Assembly (NCBI GenBank): GCA_001792895.1
Contig: MARA01000011.1
Location: 124,001-188,000 of the forward strand
Reading direction: 5' to 3'
DNA: 64,000 nucleotides
Origin: Lentinus brumalis
Lineage: Eukaryota > Basidiomycota > Agaricomycetes > Polyporales > Polyporaceae
Shown here one piece after another: positions 21,704-31,157 of this stretch; the stretch's first letter is position 1; each line of letters opens with the position of its first letter. A program made the translations under genes and the position numbers. Below the pieces are notes generated by a model. The model was given only the letters and a program-made list of their open reading frames with translations, was not told the DNA's origin and ran no database searches.

Positions 21704-24586
21704 CTACAGCCAAGCCTCAACGGCTCCCGCAGGAACGGGAGGAGAACCAGAGCCGCTTCGCTCCCTATACTTCCGCATCGCCTCCTCCGCCTTCTTCTCC
21801 CTCCACTCGCACCCGTCCCTATACTCGCACGTCCTACATCCCGATGTCGACGGTCAGCGCGGGTCGCTTGAAGACAAAAACGAGGGGGGACGTACACGCA
21901 ACGCCGAGTGAGCTCGACCTCGACGCCCTGAGGCGGCCTCTCGCCGTACCACCACGCAAGCACCCTCGTGAGATACTCGTCCAGGAAGGCGTCGTCCAAC
22001 TCAAACTCCTTCGTGCCGATGATCCTCGCTTCTGTCTCGAGCTCCGCTACCGTCATGTCCTCGTCCTCTGTGGACTCCTCAGCAGCAGGAGCGGGTGAGG
22101 ACGGTGTGGTCTTCGGTAGCCCGTCTCCGGAGCGACCGTCGTCCACGGCACCAGACTTGGTCGTCGTAAGCTCCTCGGATCCCGAAGAGTCCTCAGGAAC
22201 CACCGGCTGAGGCGTACTATCCTCGGACGTCGACGGGACTTCGACCTCTGCAGACTCCTCCAACACCTCTTTCAGCACATGCACCTCGTCGACGCGTGAT
22301 AGCATAGACTCCTGCAGCGCCCACGCAAGCTCCGGGTCAGCCGCGAGGGCTCCAGCAGCCGACGTCCCCTCCTCCTGGCCCCGGTCAGGCTCCTCCTGCG
22401 ACCCCGCAGTCTCGAACGAAGACATCGCCGAAATGGGCGGCCCAAACGGATGCGTGAGGACACCCAGCTCCCCATCCGCGGCATCTCCAGACTGCACCGA
22501 GTCTTTCAAGCTCTCGAAGATCGCCCGCGCGAGCTCGTCGTCTCCGCCCCGTCCGGGTTGCACGTCGCTGATGCTCGCCTGGATCGCGGCCGCAAGATCC
22601 TGCGCTTCCTTGTCGGAGAGAGACGCGGATGCTGGGTCCTGACTGCCGGACTTCTGCTTTCCTTTGCGACGACGCGTGATGGGCTGGGCGCGGTAGACGA
22701 GGGTGAGCGTCTTTTCGATGCCTGCGACGTTCAACGCCTCGACAGCGTGTCGCCATGCTGCGGTGAGGTCGTCTAGACAGGACAGCCCAGAGAGGTAGGG
22801 GCTCTGGTTGGAGGAGTCGCCTAAGGAAGGAGACAGCCCGGCTTGCTCGATAAACGAGTCGGAAAATTTGCGATGTCGGTCTACTCCAGTACGTTCCCAA
22901 AAGAGTCCAAAGTCAAGAGGTTGGGAGCAGGGAATCGAGTGGTCGGCAGTGGCGAGGAGATTGCTCAGGAGTCGGTGGTAGAGCATCAGCTGGATGCGGG
23001 AAGCGTACGTGTCTTCGTCTGGGGGTAGGGAGGGTCGTATTCGCGTCTTGGTATCCGAAAGATGCAAGCTGTAACGCGTCGGGCCTGAAATGCAGTGCTC
23101 CTTGGTGTCCAGTGTTGGTAGCGGACCCATGGCAAGAGGCGGAGTGGACGGGTCCACTGTCATCGCATCGTCTCGACGGTCCTCTTTCGACGGTGTGCTG
23201 GGCGTGAAGAAGCTCGTGATCGATGGCTGATCAGGGTCAGCTTCTTGGCGGCTCTTTTTCGAGACTGACTTCCTCGGAGTTCGAGAGGCAGAACGCTTGT
23301 TGGGACTGCTTCTTGAGGGGGCATGCTCGACAGAAGGTAATGATTCCGGTGTCGATGTCGGTTCTGGTATTGATACTGGTGCCCGGACAATCTCGTCCTA
23401 GAAGGAATCAGTACTCGTCGTATTGAAAACGTATATGCACATACTATGATCCCAGTGACCATCTGGTCATGAACCAGGCCGAATACCGGTACCTCTCGCT
23501 GATAGCAGATGATCTCAGTAGGCAAAATAACACCGTATATGACTGGGTACGTACACAGCGGCCCTGTTCCAGTAACATCTGTAGCGACACGAGCAAATTG
23601 ACGAGGCTATCGGGATAGTACATCAGACACATATATGCCTGATTCAGTCCGCGAATACGCAGGACGTACCGTAAAGCCCAGCGTTCCTCAGCGGTCTTGA
23701 TGTCGACTGTAACCGCCTCTGGTTTGATCTCACGCTCAAGTACTTTGTGTACGGACTATGGCGGAGTGGTCAGATCTCACACGACTCTCCGCTTCTGTTC
23801 ACGTACCCTTCCGCGCGTGACTGTACGGTCGTTCACCACGGCCACTGGCTGGGCGACCGTAATCGTCTTCCCTTCGGCGGTTAGGAACGATTCCGGCCGG
23901 TCAGAGAGCTTCTTGTGGCGCTTCTGTCGCAAGCCGTAGTCGAACTGAACCTCACACCTGTGCACCTTGATGTGAGCGATGCCAGCCGCCAAATAATGCG
24001 ACCACATTCACCATGACGGACTTGCGATGTCCGTGACAGACAGCAGTCGGTTCCAACTGCGGAACTGCTCGTACGGGCTGAGTTTAGGTTTAAGTTTGGC
24101 CGCGCGTCCCTTGCCACTGGAACCCTTCAGATACCGAGAGGAAGAGGAGTCAGCTCTCGCAGCTCCCTCGACGGCGATTTGTATTCGAGGACCTCCGTTT
24201 CCGCCGCCGGGGCCTCCTCGTCCATTCCTTTGCTGGGCGCTTCCAGGTCCGGGTCCGCCGCTCGAGGATTCGGCATGTACCGCAGGTGCTGCAACTGGCT
24301 CTGGTGGAGGAGGCGTTGCGCGCGCCACGAGGACCATCGCGTCAATCTCCACAAAGTCGTCGGCCGTGAACTCGGAGAAATCATATTCGTCATATTCGTC
24401 AGGGGACGCCTGGGAGGTCGTCGGGTCGGGCGCAGCTACGGCGGGAGCTTGAGACTTGGGACTCAGGCTGGGTCCGACTTTGGGTATAATGTCCCCTGCG
24501 AGGGCGCGTGCGGCGGCAGCGTCGATTGCTGCGAAGTCTTCGGGGTTCACGGGGAGGTAGTACGCGTCGTATTCGTCTTCAGACAT
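21704..24586 (-). CDS. EXO5: Exonuclease V (RecB-family, Fe-S nuclease) with UIM-like insert
   Basis: Start MSEDEYDAYYLPVN, then an acidic/Gly-rich N-terminal region and the core YEQFRSWNRLLSVTDIASPS-W. The next exon begins CEVQFDYGLRQKRHKKLSDR. RecB-type motifs are visible: VTGIIDEIV (split by an intron near 23400-23445), SDTKTR (D-x-K) and RIQLMLYHRLL (Q-x3-Y). The C-terminus holds FLDEYLTRVLAWWYGERPPQ and CVTCEYRDGC (C-x2-C-x5-C), which with the earlier Cys makes the four-Cys iron-sulphur set known for Exo5. The protein ends PPVPAGAVEAWL. Exo5 enzymes degrade single-stranded DNA in genome or mitochondrial DNA maintenance. Unusual: a long acidic insert (about 22100-22650) with three UIM-like helices, DKEAQDLAAAIQASISD, DDELARAIFESLKDS and DPELAWALQESML. 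An intron near 21908-21850 precedes the last exon. Confidence 0.88.
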
Positions 24587-25728
24587 GCTGCAGCACATTT
24601 CTGTGCAGTGAGTAAAGTACAAGATTATCAAGTGATACAAAGACTTGCAATGTCAGGGATGTTGCTGGTGGTTAGACGAAAAGACCATCGTCGTTCAAGT
24701 TCAGCAGTCGGAGACGCGAGACGCGTCGCGGCACCAACCGCCGGCGGCACCGCAGATCCGCAAACTCATCAAGTCATGTGATACTCTCCCTTTCGAGGAC
24801 ATCCAATATTACCACCACAACTTCTCTTCTGCTCGCCATGGACGTCGAGCCCGCGCAACATCGTCTTTGCAGTACCTGCCCTCCGTGTCTCCGTATCTCT
24901 GCATCTAGCCCAGCTCGGGCTTGACCTCAATAAGTAACCCTGGATGGCGGTGCGATAAGTAGTTTGGCAATCGGCAAGCTGATAAGTACTCGCGCTCCTT
25001 CCGCGTGCTCACCATAAATCCTCCAGGCATCAGGCTAGCTCGGAACTCGGTGACTGGTTCAACACGCTCTGCAAACACGCATCTATATACTATAATTCGG
25101 TGCTCAGCACTGCCAAGGGACCGCCATGGCGGTCAGCAGTCTTCTGAGCCTCCGCCGGGATGATCGAACTCACTGCACCCATGTTCGAAGCTATCGCGGC
25201 GAGTAGTAATGCGGCTCTCGAAGGCAGGTCGGCGCCTTTCTGGCTCAGGATGTGCAGCTCTGTCGTACTGACGGCTCTTCCTAATCCTTAGGTCAGCAAC
25301 CCACAACCTGTTCTACCCGTTTCGTTGCGTCGATACTGCTCAGTGGAAGGTTTGGAGAAAAGACGAGTGGGCGAAACAAGCTGAGGGACACAGGGCACGA
25401 GAGCCACGCAGTGTTCATACGAATTACAAGTATACATGTCAGTAATTACTCGGACACGCGCACGCAACGTCAGGTCCTCGATCTTCCGATAGGACCTACT
25501 CGCAGCAACATACACCTACAAGTCGACCTACGCATGTATCGAGCAGGCGTATAGTACGCACGTGTACCAGTGATCCATCCGCACCGGCGAGGTCGGATGC
25601 CGCGGATGCCGAATTCTCCTCCCTCATCTCCTGGTCACTTGTTGGGGTACGTTATAACGAGTCTTTCAGCAGTTTGTATGGGGATCTCGGAGGAGTATGT
25701 ACATACTGAATCATACCCTGCGCCCGAG
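24587..25728. other. Gap upstream of exonuclease V
   Basis: About 1.1 kb without a recognised gene. It must contain the exonuclease V promoter near its left edge. One 87-codon plus-strand frame (24645-24908) has no identifiable domain and overlaps where that promoter should be. Confidence 0.4.
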
Positions 25729-26105
25729 ATGGCCGGCGGCTCGGATGCTCAGCCCCTCCGGCAGGCCAATTCGCAACTGGACGGCGGAGACCTCAGCAAA
25801 GTCTCCTGCATACTCCTGCATGGTGTGCGGATGCTCTGGACAATTACTGCTGTAGAGATCAGAGGTACATACGGACGGGCGACTCAGGGTGGCTGGCCTG
25901 GTGGCTGGGCGAGCGCCACCGCCCCCCAGGAATATGGATCGACAACGTGCTCGGCAAAGACGACGAGGACTGTTTGTCTGACGATCTTCTCGCCCTCATC
26001 ATCTCGCCTCGCCGATTCCATCGTGCTCGAAAACATGAACATGGCCCGACGGCCGACGCCAGCTGGCCACCGTGCGGCGGATGCGCGCACCTGGGCGTCC
26101 CATAA
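25729..26105 (+). CDS. Unidentified small spliced protein, 104 aa
   Basis: Two exons (25729-25800 and 25863-26105), with a 62-nt GT..AG intron, join in phase. The protein begins MAGGSDAQPLRQANSQLDGG and continues DLSKRYIRTGDSGWLAWWLG, then RPPGIWIDNVLGKDDEDCLS, DDLLALIISPRRFHRARK and a Cys-containing end CGGCAHLGVP. The Trp-rich run and the acidic segment look like real coding sequence rather than random translation, but I do not recognise a family. The donor (gtctcc) is atypical. It could be a fragment of a larger protein, since it stops soon after CGGC. It lies between exonuclease V and the first Ser-rich membrane protein gene. Confidence 0.42.
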
Positions 26106-26545
26106 TTACCGCGCAAGAGTGGTTCGACTTTCGTACGTGTGAAGCCTGCCAGTGGCCAGCCGCTTGCCCAAGCCTGCTTTGCTTGCTTTCTCCCCAAGAC
26201 CATGTAAAGCCCTTCTACGGTCGACCCAGCTGGTCTACCCCTCTCTGTCTTCTGGTCGTCGGTCTGTGCCATCGCCTCCTGGACCTCGTCGGTCTTGCCA
26301 TCTTGGGAATCCCGCCGCCACCTCCCGACGCCTCGTCTATCTGTGGCAAGTCCGTGCTGGCTGACGTTGTCCTTTGCGCTACTCCGAGACGCTTCGTGGT
26401 AGTCTGTGACCTTCCCTTCTGCTCTCGACCGGCACCTCCACTACCGTCAGCCATCCGGGGAGGCTGGTGATGTCTGCCACGGACATCCCTCGCCCCCTAC
26501 CAAGCTTCGATCAAGCTCTCTGAGCTTGCGACAAAACGACCGGTC
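26106..26545. promoter_or_regulatory. Upstream region of Ser-rich TM protein 1 with conserved element
   Basis: Positions 26324-26361 match 30963-31000, upstream of the paralogue, nearly base for base around CTGTGGCAAGTCCGTGCTGG. The element starts 222 bases before the ATG here and 195 before it there. It may be a promoter element, or simply the least diverged part of the duplicated upstream sequence. Confidence 0.5.
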
Positions 26546-27935
26546 ATGCCCCCTTCCGTACGAACTTACATCCCAGCAAGTTTTGCGCCCATGATTATAC
26601 TCTCGTGGGGTTTCGCCTGGTTCGCAATAGTACGTGAACAACTACTCGATCTCTTGCCAGGTCCTCACCTGTTGGCAGAGCGTCCTCATCTTCTACCTCG
26701 GATGTCTCCTCCCCACGTTGCGAGCCAAGCCACCCCCGCTTGCCCCGAGATCTCGCAGTCCCAAGCTTTGCCGTCATTCCCTTCCTGTCGTTCCGGAACC
26801 ACTCCATGAGCCACTTGAGGATGATTCTTCATCCTCTGTGAAGTTCCCACCGACCCTCCAACGTGCTGCCACAGTGGCGGTGGCTCCGCCGTCGTTGCCG
26901 TTGAAGAGGCCCAGTACGTTCAAGTCGATCCTCGCGTTCGCTCCCGGACGCTCCACTTCCAGCCCTCAACCACGTCCTGCGCAGCCAGAGCGTGTTTCGA
27001 CATCCGGCCTCCGACGTGCCGCTACGCTGTCGGAGGCACTGCCGCCGTCCAAGAAGCCCACGTCAAACACCATGAAGACTTTGTCCCCTGTGCTCAGAGG
27101 TGGCCGCACCACTCCCAGTTCCAAGTCCTCAATATCGTTGGAGAGTGAGACGACCCTTGTGGACCACCTTTCTGCCGAGGGAGTGCCAGCTCCCTCCGCC
27201 GCTCGGCAGAGTGTCCTTCCGAGCATGAAGATGTTCAGGTCGTTGTCCCGGCGGATGTCGTTCAAGCAGAAGGCCGATTTGGCTTCGCGTGCCTCGACAT
27301 CAATCACGCATGGCCTGGACGACATCTCGGAGCCACAGGTCGCCGACGAGCACCCTGAGCAGGCACACCCCACCGTGCCTGGCGAAGTCTTCACCTCCAA
27401 ATTCGTGAATCCCTTTCGCGGCAAGCCCAAGTCCGCCGACCGTTCCGCGTCCTCGTCGCCTGCGCCCGCGTCACGACGAGCGTCGGTCTCCCGACGGATG
27501 CTCACTTCCCTTCATCTCGGCCACACAACCGACCCGCGCGCCTCCCCCGTCCCAGATTCCCCGCGGTCGAGCACGTCATCGGTCTCCACAGCGTACTCGA
27601 CCTTCTCCTCGAGCTCGGTGATGTCCGGCTCCTCCAGCAGCTCGCCGCGCAGCAACAACGTATCGCGGACGCAGCCGTATGGAGCCCCGCACTACGCGCC
27701 GATGCCGATGCCTGCGCCGCGCGGACGGGCGAGTTCGAGGCGGGCGACGTCGTTGTCGCTCGACCGGCCGGCGACGGTTGCGGAGGAGAGCGGAGAGGAG
27801 ACGGGGAACGCGCTCGGACTCGAGCTTGGGCATGGGCAGACGCGGAGCCGTGCGGACACGGTGCCGGCGCCCCAGCGGAAGCCGTTCTTCCGGCATCGGG
27901 CTATGGCGAGCGAGAGCGCAGTGCTCGCTAGGTAG
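26546..27935 (+). CDS. Ser/Pro-rich membrane-anchored protein, paralogue 1 (unknown family)
   Basis: Exon 1 (26546-26629) encodes MPPSVRTYIPASFAPMIILS and WGFAWFAI. A 49-nt intron ends with cag at 26678. Exon 2 begins SVLIFYLGCLLPTLRAKPPP, giving 446 aa in all. The N-terminus is one or two hydrophobic segments. The rest is a low-complexity basic/Ser-rich cytosolic-type region with the repeated phrase RRAATLS or QRAATVA and short conserved blocks shared with paralogue 2: SVKFPPTLQRAATVA, FTSKFVNPFRGK, SRRMLTSLHLG and SRRATSLSLDRPATVAEES. RAAT and RRAS sequences resemble basophilic kinase sites. I do not recognise a named family. Exon 1 length (84 nt) and phase are identical in paralogue 2, which supports the start. 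Confidence 0.7.
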
Positions 27936-28424
27936 CAGGACTCGGAGGGTCCTGGTCCGACCCACTTAGACGAGGAGACGATGAGACATGACTGACAGGA
28001 CCGAGACGAGCAGCACCATACCTTGTATCCGTACGTATGCCGAGCGCACGACAGAGTAGATAATCATTCGTATAATCCGGGCACACATAGTTGTTGATGA
28101 CTTGACGCATATTCTTATTGTTCATACCTACGTTTTTTCGATATCACGATGCACCGACCACGTTAGTACTTGCTTTGCATCAGTTGTTAACGAAGCAATC
28201 CACTCAGAACTGATCCGTTTCCATACATCATGAGGAACATGAAGATCGTCACATGACTTCATGAGGTTGCTACCGCAGCTGCTATTAGTAGTAAGGACCG
28301 CGCATATAACACGGTGAACGACTCTTTAGACGCGACCACGATGGTCATTCGACCCAACCTTCAGCAAATCGTGCGCAAATCCTGACACTTGCATATTAGC
28401 CACGCGCATAAGCAACGGTGTGGT
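27936..28424. other. Gap between Ser-rich gene 1 and exonuclease V pseudogene
   Basis: About 490 bases of AT-richer sequence without an open gene. It probably holds the 3' untranslated region of the Ser-rich gene and the former promoter of the decayed exonuclease V copy. Confidence 0.4.
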
Positions 28425-30364
28425 ACGGCCGGGTACGACGCGTACTAAGTATCTCCCCAAGATCCTCGTCAGTCTTGGCAAGTCCCGAGGTCACACCCAC
28501 TGAATAGTCATGATCTCTCTGAGCTTGTCCCGGCCGATGACTTCGTGCGTCTCGACGCGCTTGCGCTGGCCACGCACGACGCACGCTGCCATGTTGGGAG
28601 CTCGACATTTGCAGGACGCCACTACGGATCGCGCACTTCCCAAAACCAAGCCCAAACCTAGCCCCGTACAAGCAGTTCCGCTGGGGCGACCGGCCGTTGT
28701 CCGTGAACGATCTTGCAACACCTGCGTGGTGAGTCATATTGCCTTCTTGACGGCTAGTCGAGATCAACAGAGCCATCCTTTCATAGGTGTGAGGTCAAGT
28801 TCGACTACGAGTTGCGACATGGGCGCCACAAGAAGCTCGCTGAACGGCCGGAGTCGTTCGTGACCGCCGAAGGGAAGACGATTGCGGTCGTTCAAGCCGT
28901 GGCCGCGGAGCGCGACCGTATTTCAGCGCGCGGACAGGTGAGATGTCCGAGGTAGGTAGTCGTAATAATGTTGACCATCTATCACAGACTATACACGAAG
29001 CACTCGAGCGCGAAACTCAGCCAAAGGCGGTAACGGTCACGGTCCCGTCCAAGATCGCGGAGGAACGGTGGCATCACGGTACGTCCTGTGGAAATCATTG
29101 GCGGGTTACGTGTCTGATCTGATGTCCCGCAGCCTTGTAGAGCTCTTCGTGTCGCTGCAAACCTTGTTGAGACAAGGCCGCTGTGTACGGTTATGTCACC
29201 ACTTGACGTACATGTCTGTTGCCCACTGAGCTTGTTTCCATAGCGCGAGCTATTTGTGTTCGGCATGAATCAGGATGAGATCGTCGTTGGGAGTATAGTG
29301 CGTGCTTCAAGGCTTCTCTGTTGTCGACACGACGATATCTGAGTTCCGCGATTGAGGACGAGATTGTCGTGGAACCAATACCGATACCCGGGCCAAAGTC
29401 TAGACCACTACGTCCTGTAGGGCCCGCCGGTCCAAAACGCGGTCCGAATGAGCCTTTCGCGTCTCGAACTCCGAGGAAGTCAGGCTCGAAGAAGAGTCAC
29501 CAAGCAGTCGACACCTTGACCCGGCGGTATAGTTTGCATCTTTCGGATACCAAGACGCGGGTACGACACTCCCTTCCCCCAAGCAAGGATACATACCCGT
29601 CCCGCATCCAGCTGATGCTCTATTACCGGCTTCTGACAGCCTTCTGAGCAGTCTTCTCGCAAGCGCAAACACCTCCATCCGCTCTACCCCACTTGACTTC
29701 CAACTCTTTTGGAAACGGGCCGGGGTGGACCCACATCGCAAGTTCTCCGACACATTTATCGACCAAGCCGGGCTGCTCCCTGCCTCGAACGACCCCTCAC
29801 TCTATGCCCAGAGCGCATTTCGCGGGTCCTCCTGCCTGGAAGATCATCGCGAACATCGACAGGTCCCTGACCCTCGTCTACCGCACACAGTCCGCGAAGC
29901 GTCGCAGACGTACATGCAAAGGCACACGAAGGCGGAAGACTAGTGGTCGAAATCATGCGTCCGTGTCGCCCTCGCACCAAGAAATGCAGCGTCTGGCAGC
30001 GTCAGTGCAGACAGCACCGTGCTCGTCCACTCCTACTATTGAAGACTCCATCGACAAGGAGGGCATGACGGTAGCGGAGCTGGCGAAAGAGGCCAAGATT
30101 TTGGGCAAGAACACGTTCGGGATGGACGATCCCTTCTTGGACGAGTACCTCACGAGGGTGCTTGCTTGGTGGCACGGACAGAGGCCGCCGCAGGGCGTCA
30201 ACGTCAGGCTCCGGCGGCGCTGCATGTAAGTCTCATCTAGTCATCTTGAGATCTACGCTGAGTGACGCTTGGGAGATAGGACGTGTGAGTACAGGGACGG
30301 CTGCGAGTGGAGAGAGAAGCAGGCCGAGGAGGCGTTGCGGAGTGAGTCTGCCAGTTCTCGTTGA
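28425..30364 (+). pseudogene. Exonuclease V copy, decayed but with nuclease motifs retained
   Basis: Collinear with the intact gene but on the opposite strand. Its N-terminal remnant reads GYDAY then a stop (near 28446), with no ATG. Recognisable blocks follow: LSELVPADDFVRLDA, LAPYKQFRWGDRPLSVNDLA, then after an intron CEVKFDYELRHGRHKKLAER, EALERETQPKAVTV, ELFVFGMNQDEIVVGSI, DEIVVEPIP, SDTKTR and RIQLMLYYRLLT. A frame break near 29645 is followed by LDFQLFWKRAGVDPHRKFSD, AELAKEAKILGKNTFGMDDP, FLDEYLTRVLAWWHGQRPPQ and CMTCEYRDGC. The last exon ends ALRSESASSR-stop. The insert with the UIM-like helices is missing. Several introns still look functional. I call it a pseudogene because of the lost start, the stop and the frame break. 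Confidence 0.82.
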
Positions 30365-31157
30365 AGGGCCAAGGCTAGGGTTATCAAGGCCTGGTCAAAG
30401 GTGAGTGTTGGTTGTCTCATACGAATTCGGGCATTGTTGGAGTATCATTGCGTCTGCAGGTCTTCAAGACGCCTGCAAGCACTGGCCGCCGGTGATGGCG
30501 AACCCCGTGCTGGCACCTAGAGGTCTGTGAACCTTGAGTTCAAGGCTAGGGGGCCGTCGACTGACAAGCATGGTGCCCTGTCAGGGTCGTATGCCCTATA
30601 TCCTACATCACTGAAGCGTACAAACAGGGATCGCCCGGATGGCCCCCTCATTTCGGTTGGATGGCCAATACGTATGTGCGCACGCACATATACGGTTGGA
30701 CGTCGTGGCATTCAAGCTGACCCCTTTACACTACCGGGACTTTCGCGAAGCTGCCACTGCCTGCCAGTGTATACGCATGTAGTACCGAGGCAATGGGCTC
30801 AACGAACATGTCTTGCGCGGCCCTCTTCGAACGGTGTGTAAACTAGCTCATCTAACATGATGTCGCACCCGCACCGCCGTCGGCACATCACTACAGCCTC
30901 GTCGTCACAACCCCGGATATTACATACGACCAGCGTCGGCGGGGTTGCCTTTTTGGGCCTTTCCCGACACTCCGTCTATATGTGGCAAGTCCGTACTGGC
31001 CCGCTGCCCTCAGCCGTTCTGATTTCGACTGGGTCCTCCAATTCCGCCTACCATGGCCGGAGGCGATGGTGCCTGCCGCGGGTCCCCTCACCATCTATAA
31101 AGCTCTGCTCAAGTTTCCTCAACTTTCCACACACACCACCCAGCAACACCGCCCATT
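30365..31157. promoter_or_regulatory. Upstream region of Ser-rich TM protein 2
   Basis: It contains the element at 30963-31000 shared with the upstream region of paralogue 1. The part from 30365 to about 30850 shows no gene. An in-frame open extension of the main frame runs back to 30857 but looks unlike the paralogue and is probably untranslated. Confidence 0.45.
31096..31101 (+). promoter_or_regulatory. TATA box candidate for Ser-rich TM protein 2
   Basis: TATAAA, 57 bases before the chosen ATG at 31158, is followed by a pyrimidine-rich stretch as is usual for fungal transcription starts. I see no equivalent TATA before paralogue 1. Confidence 0.5.

Noticed and set aside
30857..31157. N-terminal extension of Ser-rich TM protein 2 by about 100 residues
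   Set aside because: The paralogue has a matching 84-nt first exon and intron instead, and a TATA box lies inside the putative extension.
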